The position numbers and the translations under genes are program-made. A DNA stretch of 47,080 nt, from NCBI GenBank assembly GCA_036488085.1, contig DASXHZ010000021.1:1-47080 (forward strand). Direction: 5' to 3'. The DNA is from DASXHZ01 sp036488085. Its GTDB lineage: Bacteria > Acidobacteriota > Thermoanaerobaculia > Gp7-AA8. The notes beneath the pieces were generated by a model. It saw only the letters and a list, made by a program, of their open reading frames with translations. It did no database searches and was not told the DNA's origin. Below are positions 25,896-33,559 of the stretch, in pieces. The stretch's first letter is position 1; each line of letters begins with the position of its first letter.

Positions 25896-26303
25896 ATGCA
25901 AGTAGGTGGCGGCGGTTCACTTCGCAGCGACATCAACGTCACGCCTCTGGTCGACGTCGTTCTCGTTCTGCTCATCATTTTCATGGTCATCACGCCGGTC
26001 GTCCAGATGGGGTATCTAGTCCGCGTTCCGCCCAAAGCGCCCGCGAACCTCCCTCCGTCCGCGGTGCAGGATCAGATCATCCTTCGGCTCATGCCGGACA
26101 ATCACATCTACATCAACAAAGAAGAGGTTCCGGAGGCGAACTTCCCGTCCCGCATCCGCGACATCCTCCACGGCAACACCAGCAAGATGGTCTTCTTCTC
26201 GGGGTCGCGCGACGTCGACTACGAGTCGACCATGAAGTTCCTCGACAACGCCCGCGCGGCCGGATGCAAGAACATCGGCATCATCGTCGAGGAAGCGCAG
26301 TAA
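25896..26303 (+). CDS. exbD: ExbD/TolR family biopolymer transport protein (second copy)
   Basis: This 135-residue paralogue has the same signature, DINVTPLVDVVLVLLIIFMV, with the membrane Asp at position 20. The cytoplasmic tail is shorter (MQVGGGGSLRS) than in the first copy. The periplasmic domains have diverged, so the copies probably play different positions in one complex rather than being a recent duplication. It is the last gene of the operon and is followed at once by a strong terminator. Confidence 0.93.
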   Translation: MQVGGGGSLRSDINVTPLVDVVLVLLIIFMVITPVVQMGYLVRVPPKAPANLPPSAVQDQIILRLMPDNHIYINKEEVPEANFPSRIRDILHGNTSKMVFFSGSRDVDYESTMKFLDNARAAGCKNIGIIVEEAQ

Positions 26304-26326
26304 GACCCACTAACCGTACTCTGTGT

Positions 26327-26356
26327 AGCGCCGCCGACTCGGCGGCGCTTTTTTTT
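26327..26356 (+). terminator. Rho-independent terminator of the Ton operon
   Basis: AGCGCCGCC (26327-26335) pairs perfectly with GGCGGCGCT (26341-26349) around a GACTC loop and is followed by a run of eight T. It sits 24 nt after the second exbD stop and just before the end of the convergent DoxX gene. Confidence 0.95.
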
Positions 26357-26360
26357 CCAG

Positions 26361-26846
26361 CTACACCATCGCGGCTTCGGTCCGTCCCGTCTTCTTGCGC
26401 CGGAACACGCGGCTGATCTTCGCCTCGATCCCGAGGATGCCATCGAGCGAGAATCGGCCGGGGCCCAGGATCACCACGCAGGCCGTCATCGCGAACATCG
26501 CCATCGGGAGCTCGATCCCGCGCAGAATGGCGAACAGCTTGACCGTGCCGGGCTGCGCTTCATGCAGGGCGTCGGGGAGTTGCACGACGAACGCGGCGAC
26601 GAACATGGTGCAGGCGAGGAGGAAGGCATCGATCCGGGTCAGAAGGCCGGCGATCAGCGCGAGGCTGCCGAAGAACTCGGCGTACGCCGCGATGTAGCCG
26701 AGGAAGATCGGAAGACCGTAGCTCGGCATGTCGGCGGCGAAGGCGGCGACACCGCTGCCGAACACCTTCGAATAGCCGTGCGGCAGAAAGATCAACCCCG
26801 CGGCAAGGCGCAGAATCAGACTGGCGACGTCAGCCCGTTTCGACAT
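26361..26846 (-). CDS. DoxX family membrane protein
   Basis: This 161-residue protein has four hydrophobic segments and the DoxX pattern LILRLAAGLIFLPHGYSKVF near the N-terminus, followed by LGYIAAYAEFFGSLALIAGL. DoxX proteins are small inner-membrane proteins of uncertain, often redox-related, role. The start is ATG 26846; a longer frame upstream is hydrophilic and runs through the promoter region of the divergent gene. It ends 4 nt from the Ton operon terminator, which may also limit convergent transcription. Confidence 0.88.
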   Translation of the reverse strand: MSKRADVASLILRLAAGLIFLPHGYSKVFGSGVAAFAADMPSYGLPIFLGYIAAYAEFFGSLALIAGLLTRIDAFLLACTMFVAAFVVQLPDALHEAQPGTVKLFAILRGIELPMAMFAMTACVVILGPGRFSLDGILGIEAKISRVFRRKKTGRTEAAMV

Positions 26847-26921
26847 GCTCTGTTCGTTCTGGTCGGCCCCATCAGCCTCTTTGGAACGACTTATCTTGCC
26901 ACATTCTGGTCCCTCGACTTT

Positions 26922-27641
26922 GTGAGCCGCTTCACGCTCTGGCGTCCGGGCTACGTTTTGTTGCTTCTGAGCGCCGGCGTGGCGACCGCCTTCGCGAACG
27001 CCGTGATCGACGGCGGCAGGTGGCACATCGGCCTCTTCGTAGCGCCTCGACTCGCCCTCACGGAGCTCGTCCTCGGAGCCGTCGTCGCCGCGCTGCTGAT
27101 TGGCGGTATGGACGTGGTCATCCTGCTCCTGACCGACCTACGACACGTCCGGGCCGGCGGATTCCCGTGGCGCGAGCTATGGGTCGTCTTCGTCCCCGCC
27201 GCGCTGCATGAGGAGCTGGTCTTCCGCGGCTATGTCTTCCAGCGCATCCGGACGTGGAACCGCGGTATCGCGATTGCCGCAAGCGCGTTGATTTTCGCGC
27301 TGCTCCACGCTGGGAACCGTGGGATCACGCCGGTCGCGATCACTAGCCTGATCGTCGCCGGCGTGATGCTCGCGCTGGCGTACGAGCGCTACGAGCGCCT
27401 CTGGTTCCCGATCGGCATCCACATCGCCTGGAACGTCTTTTCCGGCCCGATCCTCGGCTACGACGTCAGCGGTTACATTCCGTCGCACGAGGTCTTCCGC
27501 ACCGTCGGCAGCGGGAACGTTCTGGTTACCGGTGGAACGTTCGGGATTGAGGGGAGTGTTGTTTCAGTCGTAGTTGAGGCATTTGCGGTCGCGGTCTTGC
27601 TGCGACTGAATAGAATGCGCCCGGAGAGATCAATCAGATGA
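26922..27641 (+). CDS. CPBP family intramembrane glutamic endopeptidase
   Basis: This roughly 239-residue membrane protein carries the three CPBP/Abi motifs: EELVFRGY (EExxxR), FALLHAGN (FxxxH) and HIAWNVFSG (HxxxN). These mark it as an intramembrane protease related to Rce1 and to bacteriocin-immunity proteases. Six or more transmembrane segments are visible. The start is uncertain. GTG 26922 gives a sensible N-terminus and leaves a 75-nt promoter gap to the divergent DoxX gene, but no clear ribosome binding site is seen. It overlaps the thiolase start by ATGA, an odd functional pairing. Confidence 0.8.
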   Translation: MSRFTLWRPGYVLLLLSAGVATAFANAVIDGGRWHIGLFVAPRLALTELVLGAVVAALLIGGMDVVILLLTDLRHVRAGGFPWRELWVVFVPAALHEELVFRGYVFQRIRTWNRGIAIAASALIFALLHAGNRGITPVAITSLIVAGVMLALAYERYERLWFPIGIHIAWNVFSGPILGYDVSGYIPSHEVFRTVGSGNVLVTGGTFGIEGSVVSVVVEAFAVAVLLRLNRMRPERSIR

Positions 27642-28819
27642 AAGAGATCGTCATCGTCGACGGCGCCCGGACGCCGATGGCCGAGTACAACGGCCACTTC
27701 AGCGATACCACCGCCATCGATCTGGCCGTCGTCGCGGCCAAGGGAGCGCTGGAGCGCAGCGGCTTCGCGCCCGAGGAAATGGACCACGTCATCGTCGGCA
27801 ACGCCCTCCAGACCTCGGGGGATGCGATCTATGGCGCGCGCCACGTCGGCCTGAAGGCCGGCGTGCCGAAAAACGTTCCGGCGCTGACCGTGAACCGCCT
27901 CTGCGGCTCCGGAATCCAGTCCGTCATCAACGCCGCCGAGCAGATCGAGCTCGGGGAGGCGACGACGGTGCTCGCGGGCGGCATGGAGAACATGTCGCAG
28001 GCGCCATTCGTCGTCCGCGGCGCCCGCAAGGGTCTTCGCCTTGGCCAGGCGCCGATGGAAGACTCGCTCATGGTGGCGCTCCTCGACAGCTATACCGGCC
28101 TTTACATGGCGCAGACCTCGGACAACCTGGCGCGCAAGTACAACATCTCGCGCGAGGAGCAGGACGAGTTCGCGCTGCGATCACAGAAATGCGCCGCGGA
28201 AGCGATGAACGCCGGACGGCTCCAGGAGGAGATCGTGCCGGTGACCGTCGGCCGCAAGGGCGCGCAGGTGACGGCCGACGATCACATGCGTCCCGAAACG
28301 ACGCTCGAAGGTCTCGCGAAACTGAAGCCCGCATTTGCGAAGGACGGCTTCGTCACGGCCGGCAATGCAAGCGGGATCGTCGACGGCGCCGCGATGCTCG
28401 TGGTGACGAGCGCGGAGAATGCCGAAAAGAAGAACAAGCAGCCGCTCGGCCGCATCGTGTCGTGGGGCGTCAGCGGATGCGATCCGGAGATCATGGGCAT
28501 CGGCCCCGTCCCGGCGACGAAGATGGCACTCGAGCGCGCCAAGATGTCGCTCGACGACATGGATCTCATCGAGATCAACGAAGCATTCGCGGGACAGATC
28601 CTCGCGGTGATCAAGGAGCTCGGCATCGACAAAGAGAAGCTCAACGTGAACGGCGGCGCGATCGCACTCGGCCATCCGCTGGCCGCTACCGGCACGCGGC
28701 TTCTTTTGACGGTGCTCTACGAGCTCCGGCGCCGCAAGGCGCGGTACGGTCTGGCGTCGGCCTGCATCGGCGGCGGTCAGGGAATCGCGATGATCGTCGA
28801 GTCGTTGGCCGGGCGATGA
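27638..28819 (+). CDS. Acetyl-CoA acetyltransferase (thiolase)
   Basis: This 393-residue enzyme has the full thiolase set: nucleophilic Cys89 in NRLCGSGIQS, His346 in GGAIALGHPLAATGTR, and Cys376 in SACIGGGQGIA. It condenses two acetyl-CoA or cleaves acetoacetyl-CoA, with wider 3-ketoacyl-CoA use possible. The length is typical. The ATG at 27638 overlaps the upstream stop, and its own stop overlaps the next gene (ATGA), so three genes are coupled. It fits the acyl-CoA theme set by the crotonases and biotin carboxylase elsewhere in the window. Confidence 0.95.
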   Translation: MKEIVIVDGARTPMAEYNGHFSDTTAIDLAVVAAKGALERSGFAPEEMDHVIVGNALQTSGDAIYGARHVGLKAGVPKNVPALTVNRLCGSGIQSVINAAEQIELGEATTVLAGGMENMSQAPFVVRGARKGLRLGQAPMEDSLMVALLDSYTGLYMAQTSDNLARKYNISREEQDEFALRSQKCAAEAMNAGRLQEEIVPVTVGRKGAQVTADDHMRPETTLEGLAKLKPAFAKDGFVTAGNASGIVDGAAMLVVTSAENAEKKNKQPLGRIVSWGVSGCDPEIMGIGPVPATKMALERAKMSLDDMDLIEINEAFAGQILAVIKELGIDKEKLNVNGGAIALGHPLAATGTRLLLTVLYELRRRKARYGLASACIGGGQGIAMIVESLAGR

Positions 28820-29481
28820 CGAAACGAGGCGCGATCAAAATCGCGCTTGTCGCTGTCTTCATCGCGGTGATCGCCGGGATCTACTTCTCGCCGCTGCGCG
28901 GCCATCTCTCGCGAGCGCACATCCGGTCTGACGTCGACGTCCTGCGCACGCTTTGGTACGGCCCGGTGGCACTCATCGCGGCATACGCGGCGGGATGCGT
29001 CTTCGCGCTGCCGGCGAGCATCTTCATCATCACGGCGGGCGTCGTGTGGGGCTGGAAGTTCGGCGCTCTGTACGCGATGTGTGGCGCGATGATCGGCGCC
29101 TCGCTCTCGTACTTCGTCGGGCGCTTTCTCGGTGAAGGCGTTCTCGCCAGGTTTGGCCGCGCGGGACGCGCCGTCGAGGATAAGGTGAAGACCGCGGGCT
29201 TCAAAACGATGCTCGTCGTCCGCCTCATCCCCGGTCCGCCCTTCGCCGTCTGGAACTACGGTGCCGGTGTCGCGAACGTGAATTTCAGCGACTACTTCTT
29301 CGGGACGCTCCTCGGCACCCTGCCGGCGCACCTGATCTTCGCCTACTGCGCCGACTCGCTCTTCAACGGCACCATGACCGAGGTGGACGCCGTGAAACGG
29401 CTGGCCATCGTTGCCGCCTTGTTCCTCGCGATGATCTTTCTCCCGAACCTTGTCAAGAAACGGGTTCGCCAGCCCGAATAG
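28816..29481 (+). CDS. TVP38/TMEM64 (DedA-superfamily) membrane protein
   Basis: This 221-residue integral membrane protein has the SNARE-associated/VTT domain: FALPASIFIITAGVVWGWKFG, then GAMIGASLSYFVGRFLG, and the family motif RLIPGPPFAVWNYGAG. Members of this superfamily move or scramble lipids across membranes. The ATG at 28816 overlaps the thiolase stop. The N-terminal helix follows a short basic tail (MTKRGAIK). A 65-nt gap then separates it from the M23 gene. Confidence 0.88.
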   Translation: MTKRGAIKIALVAVFIAVIAGIYFSPLRGHLSRAHIRSDVDVLRTLWYGPVALIAAYAAGCVFALPASIFIITAGVVWGWKFGALYAMCGAMIGASLSYFVGRFLGEGVLARFGRAGRAVEDKVKTAGFKTMLVVRLIPGPPFAVWNYGAGVANVNFSDYFFGTLLGTLPAHLIFAYCADSLFNGTMTEVDAVKRLAIVAALFLAMIFLPNLVKKRVRQPE

Positions 29482-29546
29482 CACCGGTTCGTGTGCATCA
29501 CCCGTGTTATATTGATTGACCCGCGTAGCTGGCGGGATCGTCTCTC

Positions 29547-30578
29547 ATGATCGAGATCCAGATAGTGCCGAGCGACATCCGTCGCAGCGTGCGGTACGTT
29601 TTCTTCGACCGGCGCCGCGTCACCGTTGGCGTCGCCGTGTTCTCGGTCGTGCTCGCCGCGCTCATCGGCTCGATGGCCGCCGCGCCGACCGTCATCCGCC
29701 GCGTCTATAAGGAGAACGTCCTCGGCATCGAGCGCCACGAGCGCGAGATCGAGCACGCCCGCCTTCGCGAGAACGTGACGCAGATGACCTCCATCGAGAA
29801 GAACCTCGAGGAGCATCGGATCCGCGTGGCGAAGCTGATGACCGTCTACGGCCTCGATCGTTCGCTCGGACAGGGCGGCTTCTCGTTCCCGTTCCGCGTG
29901 ACGAACGCCGAGCAGGACCTCGACGACGCGCGCCGCCGCGAGTCGTCGCTCCGCGCCGCCGTCAGCCGGCTGCAACAGCAGCTCGACCTGATCTCGAACT
30001 ACGAGGCGGCGAACGCCGATCTCGTCCGGCACACGCCGTCGATCCTCCCGATTCCGGCCGACCAGTTCGTCCTCACGTCACCGTTCGGTTCACGCGTCTC
30101 GCCGTTCACGCACGGCGGCGAGTTCCACAAAGGCCTTGACCTCTCCGCGCCGACCGGCACCCAGATCTACGCGGCTGCCGACGGCACGGTGAGCTTTGCG
30201 GGACGTGTCGCCCTCAACCAGAGCGTTCCATGGTGGCGATTCGGAAACGTCGTCGTCATCCGCCACTCCGACCATTTCCTCACGATCTACGGGCACTGCG
30301 ACACGGTGAACGTGCATACCGGGCAGGAAGTGAAGCAGGGGCAGACCATCGCAGCGGTCGGCTCGACCGGATGGAGCACGAACTCGCACCTGCACTACGA
30401 GATCCGCAACGATCTCGAGACCGCCGGAACGTACGTTCCGGTCGACCCGCGCATCTACATCCTCAACTACCAGTGGAGCAATGAGGCGGCGCTGCTGATG
30501 CGGCTCCGCACGGGCAAGGACTACAAAGATTACGATCCGCTGCCGTCGGTGTTCGTTGGGAAGAGGAGGGCGTCGTGA
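29547..30578 (+). CDS. M23 family metallopeptidase, membrane-anchored with coiled coil
   Basis: This 343-residue protein has an N-terminal membrane anchor (VTVGVAVFSVVLAALIGSMA), a charged coiled coil (about residues 55-160) and a C-terminal LytM/M23 domain. Zinc ligands are His194 and Asp198 (HKGLD) and His283, with His281 in the HLH motif. IYGHCDT supplies the remaining active-site His. It should cut peptidoglycan cross-bridges in the periplasm. The stop overlaps the next gene by GTGA. This layout resembles LmdC-type M23 hydrolases encoded next to bactofilins. All catalytic residues are intact. Confidence 0.92.
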   Translation: MIEIQIVPSDIRRSVRYVFFDRRRVTVGVAVFSVVLAALIGSMAAAPTVIRRVYKENVLGIERHEREIEHARLRENVTQMTSIEKNLEEHRIRVAKLMTVYGLDRSLGQGGFSFPFRVTNAEQDLDDARRRESSLRAAVSRLQQQLDLISNYEAANADLVRHTPSILPIPADQFVLTSPFGSRVSPFTHGGEFHKGLDLSAPTGTQIYAAADGTVSFAGRVALNQSVPWWRFGNVVVIRHSDHFLTIYGHCDTVNVHTGQEVKQGQTIAAVGSTGWSTNSHLHYEIRNDLETAGTYVPVDPRIYILNYQWSNEAALLMRLRTGKDYKDYDPLPSVFVGKRRAS

Positions 30579-31303
30579 CCGCAGCCGCTGAGAGCAATTT
30601 CCCCACGATGATCATCCCGCGTGGGACGGAGATCAAAGTCAACGCACAGGGCCAACTGTCGATCCGCACGCCGGGGAACCTGGTGATCCAGAACTCCGGG
30701 AACTACTCCGAGATCGAGTCGACCAACGGATCGATTCGCATCGACGAGAACGTGACCGTCGAGGCGGTGAGCATTCGCGCCGGGCAAGCCTGCTTCATCC
30801 AGGGGACACTCACCGCCTGGAAGGTGCACGCCAAGAAGATCACGCTCGAAGACCGCGCCAAGGCGTTCATCATGCTGCAGGAGTCGGAGAGCCTCGAGCT
30901 GTCGCGCACCGCGCGGCTTGTCGGCAACTTCGCGAACGAGAAAGAGCTCTTCCTGATGATGGGGAAGTTCACCGGACAGCTCAAGGAGCTTCCCGGCAGC
31001 GTCGACATGTCGATGGGGTCGACGCTGGAGCGTCCCATCCCGCAGGCATCCCTCGGCGCATCGCGCGATGACGCGCACCTGCGCACCGCGCAGACCCTCA
31101 TCGAGCGCGAGCTGACCCGTCCCGATCTCGCGCCCCGCGACTCCGAGGCGCTACGCGAAGTGCTGTACGCCTTACGTGAGCACAACGTGTCTCGCGTCGG
31201 CTCGATCTATCGCAGCGCATTCGCGGAGATCCGCAACGCCAGCGATCCGCTGAAGGAAGCCTTCGATCACCTCGAAAGCTACTTCGCCGCGAACCGGGTA
31301 TAG
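30575..31303 (+). CDS. Probable bactofilin-like/beta-helical protein coupled to the M23 gene
   Basis: This 242-residue protein has no signal peptide and no membrane segment. Residues about 14-115 are a run of short beta repeats (LSIRTPGNLVIQNSGN, then IRIDENVTVEAVSIRAGQAC, then FIQGTLTAWKVHAKKITLED) that fit a bactofilin-type beta-helix. The remainder is helical and charged. The start is GTG 30575, overlapping the M23 stop (GTGA), so translation is coupled. In several bacteria a bactofilin and an M23 hydrolase work as a pair to shape the cell wall. The bactofilin call is based on repeat pattern plus context rather than a decisive motif. Confidence 0.6.
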   Translation: MTAAAESNFPTMIIPRGTEIKVNAQGQLSIRTPGNLVIQNSGNYSEIESTNGSIRIDENVTVEAVSIRAGQACFIQGTLTAWKVHAKKITLEDRAKAFIMLQESESLELSRTARLVGNFANEKELFLMMGKFTGQLKELPGSVDMSMGSTLERPIPQASLGASRDDAHLRTAQTLIERELTRPDLAPRDSEALREVLYALREHNVSRVGSIYRSAFAEIRNASDPLKEAFDHLESYFAANRV

Positions 31304-31316
31304 ATCTCGGCGAGAC

Positions 31317-31470
31317 GCACGCCCCTCACGTTTATTGTCTTGTCCCTCTCCCGCCGGGAGAGGGTGCCGCGAAGCGGAGGGGCGTGCCTCCGGCGAAAGC
31401 CCGACCGTACGTCACTCAGTTTCTTGTCCCTTTCCCTCCTGGAGAGGGTGGCCGACGGCCGGATGAGGGG
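31317..31470. repeat. Double REP-like repeat block
   Basis: The first unit (31317-31387) has perfect 11-nt inverted ends (GCACGCCCCTC and GAGGGGCGTGC) and a perfect hairpin core CCCTCTCCC-GCC-GGGAGAGGG (31344-31364), identical in its arms to 25-45. A second, weaker unit follows (about 31410-31470). The block lies between the convergent bactofilin-like and rhomboid genes. No gene is supported here. Confidence 0.75.
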
Positions 31471-31491
31471 GGTGAGGCCGCCGAAAGCCTG

Positions 31492-32205
31492 CTACATCAC
31501 CCAGCGATCGCCGTTCCACACCTGGACGCGCCGCGGTGGCGGCCGCCGCGTGCCGCCCATGACGAGGATCAGGATCATGCCGAGGACGAAGCCGCCGATG
31601 TGCGCGAAGTAGGCGACGCCGCCGGTCATGTCGGCGTCCGGCACGCCCAGCGAACCAACGCCGGCGAAGAGCTGGAGCACGAACCAGAAGCCGAGCAGAA
31701 AGATCGCCGGGATCTCGCGGATCATGATGAAGAAGAAGATCGGGATCAGCGTCGTGACCCGTTGCTTCGGATAAAGCACGAGATATGCGCCCAGGACGCC
31801 CGCGATCGCGCCTGATGCCCCGATCGCCGGCACGTTCGAGCTCGCGTTGAAGAAAGCGTGCGTCAGCATCGCGCCGAAGCCGCAGACGAGGTAGAAGACG
31901 AGGTACTTCGCGTGCCCGAGGCGGTCCTCGACGTTGTCGCCGAAGATCCAGAGATAGAGCATGTTCCCGGCGATGTGCAGGAAGCCGCCGTGCAGAAACA
32001 TCGAGATGAAGATGCGGATGACGTTCGGCACCACGTAGCCAGGCACCCAGAAGTAGCGCGGTACGAACGCGACCTCGAACAGCGCTCGCTGCAAATCCGG
32101 CCCGAGCGACAGCTCCCACAGGAACACCGCCACATTCGCCGCCACGATCAGATAGTTGATCACCGGCGTGCGACGGGCGGGGAGGTGGTCGGTGAGCGGC
32201 AGCAT
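31492..32205 (-). CDS. Rhomboid family intramembrane serine protease
   Basis: This 237-residue, multi-span protein has the rhomboid dyad Ser131 in GASGAIAG and His202 in YFAHIGGFVLG. The conserved MFLHGGFLHIAGNMLYLWIFG segment region is also present. It cleaves membrane proteins within the bilayer. The ATG at 32205 overlaps the stop of the upstream GalT-like gene (TAATG). The C-terminal tail is short and basic (RRPPPRRVQVWNGDRWVM), with no extra domain. It is the last gene of a minus-strand run beginning at 35874. Confidence 0.93.
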   Translation of the reverse strand: MLPLTDHLPARRTPVINYLIVAANVAVFLWELSLGPDLQRALFEVAFVPRYFWVPGYVVPNVIRIFISMFLHGGFLHIAGNMLYLWIFGDNVEDRLGHAKYLVFYLVCGFGAMLTHAFFNASSNVPAIGASGAIAGVLGAYLVLYPKQRVTTLIPIFFFIMIREIPAIFLLGFWFVLQLFAGVGSLGVPDADMTGGVAYFAHIGGFVLGMILILVMGGTRRPPPRRVQVWNGDRWVM

Positions 32206-32969
32206 TATTCTGAGTCTACGAACGTTCCTGTTTCGAGTTCGAAGCCCGCGACGGGGGAGACTCGCGGTGCAACGGAAATGTAGAAGTGCGCGCGCGGCGC
32301 GTCAGGATAGTTGAAGAACAGCCAGTTGTACGCGCCGGGAGCCTCTCGGGCCGCGATCTGCAGCATCGCCGCGAGGTCTTCGGCCGCCGCGACCTGCGAG
32401 ATCTCGCTCATGTGACGCTTCGGGATGATCCACCGCTCTCCGGAGAACATCCGCGCTCCCGGGTCAATCGTCCGAAATGATGCGTTCTCCGCGACGGCGC
32501 CCTCTACCTTGCACAAAGGACACTCCGGCGCCCGCCTAAACGCCTCAGCCTCGCGTGCGATTCGCGGCGGGACGAACGGAACGGCGGCGATCTGCGAGTG
32601 CTCATGCGGCAGCGACGCTCCCGCCATGATCCCGTGATTCTTGAAGAGCGCGACCGTGCCGAACACGCGCAGCGCCCGGTAACGATCGATATACGTCGCG
32701 ACGACGTCCGGCGCATACGATATCGTGGCGAATGTCGCGTCATGCTCGCTCGCTTCCACGATCACCTCGTGGTGCGGCGTGAACGGAAACTTGTTCGGAA
32801 AGACGCGGACGCGCCAAGGGTCGCCGATGCGCGCGATCTCCGGCGGCGTCTCGTCTTCGTGGCCCCGACAGAACGGGCAGACAGCCGCGTCCCACCGCGG
32901 CCGTTCGGCGCGGCCGGGCGCGTAAAGGACCGGCTCGCCCGTAATCAGGTGCCGCCGGACCTCGGTCAC
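32205..32969 (-). CDS. Galactose-1-phosphate uridylyltransferase-like HIT superfamily protein
   Basis: This 254-residue protein has the N-terminal zinc-type motif CPFCRGHEDETPPEI, then VFPNKFPFTPHHEVIVE, and the nucleotidyl-transfer segment LPHEHSQIAAVP with a His-x-His pair. A second Cys pair (CPLC) and the C-terminal IIPKRHMSEIS complete the GalT-like pattern. It is shorter than the roughly 340-residue Leloir-pathway enzyme, so the natural substrate may be a different nucleotide-sugar or phosphorylated compound. The start is GTG 32969, overlapping the stop of the phosphatidyltransferase gene (GTGA). Confidence 0.82.
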   Translation of the reverse strand: MTEVRRHLITGEPVLYAPGRAERPRWDAAVCPFCRGHEDETPPEIARIGDPWRVRVFPNKFPFTPHHEVIVEASEHDATFATISYAPDVVATYIDRYRALRVFGTVALFKNHGIMAGASLPHEHSQIAAVPFVPPRIAREAEAFRRAPECPLCKVEGAVAENASFRTIDPGARMFSGERWIIPKRHMSEISQVAAAEDLAAMLQIAAREAPGAYNWLFFNYPDAPRAHFYISVAPRVSPVAGFELETGTFVDSE

Positions 32970-33550
32970 GAGCGCTCCATCCGCGCCGCGAGCGCGATAC
33001 GCTGCCCGATCCCCAGCAGCGCGAAGGCAAGCAGGAGCACCGTCATCCAGTCCTGGATGTGCGTCGCCGCCCAACCGTTCGCGAAGAGGATGTGCGACAC
33101 GATCGGAAAGATGACCAGCGCCAGCACGAACTCGCCGCGGCCCATCCCTTCGTAGCTGCGCGTTCCCCACGTCGCCTCGATCTGCGTGCCGATGTAGCCG
33201 TTGAGCATCACGCCGATGATCGACGCGATCGCGAGCGGCATCCAGACCACGTTGCCGAGCAGCCAGCCAGTGACGAGGAGCGTGTCGCCGATGCGGTCGG
33301 AGACGTGATCGAGAAAGTCGCCGAATCGCGTGCTCTTGTTCTGCGCCCGCGCGACGATGCCGTCGAACGCATCGGCGAGCCCGGCGACGACTACCACCGC
33401 CATCGCAATGAGGAAGAAGCGCCGATAGAGGAGATACGTCGCGCCAAGGTTGAGGAGCAGCGCGATGACCGTGATCACATTCGGCGAAAGGGGACAACGC
33501 CGTGCGAGCGGCGAGAGCCAGCGTCCCAGGCGGTCGCGCCACACGTTCAC
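32966..33550 (-). CDS. CDP-alcohol phosphatidyltransferase family protein
   Basis: This 194-residue membrane enzyme shows the family motif D-G-x2-A-R-x8-G-x3-D-x3-D as FDGIVARAQNKSTRFGDFLD followed by HVSD. It transfers a phosphatidyl group from a CDP-linked donor to an alcohol, for example glycerol phosphate or inositol phosphate. The acceptor cannot be read from the sequence. Six hydrophobic segments are present. It begins 9 nt after the L,D-transpeptidase stop. The next gene overlaps it. Confidence 0.9.
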   Translation of the reverse strand: MNVWRDRLGRWLSPLARRCPLSPNVITVIALLLNLGATYLLYRRFFLIAMAVVVVAGLADAFDGIVARAQNKSTRFGDFLDHVSDRIGDTLLVTGWLLGNVVWMPLAIASIIGVMLNGYIGTQIEATWGTRSYEGMGRGEFVLALVIFPIVSHILFANGWAATHIQDWMTVLLLAFALLGIGQRIALAARMERS

Positions 33551-33559
33551 GGCGACAGT

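Noticed and set aside
29500..29530. TATATT near 29509 as a promoter for the M23 gene
   Set aside because: No acceptable -35 hexamer is found at 15-19 bp upstream; left unannotated.
31384..31815. Plus-strand frame starting in the repeat block and running into the rhomboid gene
   Set aside because: It begins in palindromic repeats and then follows the antisense of rhomboid; no domain is visible.
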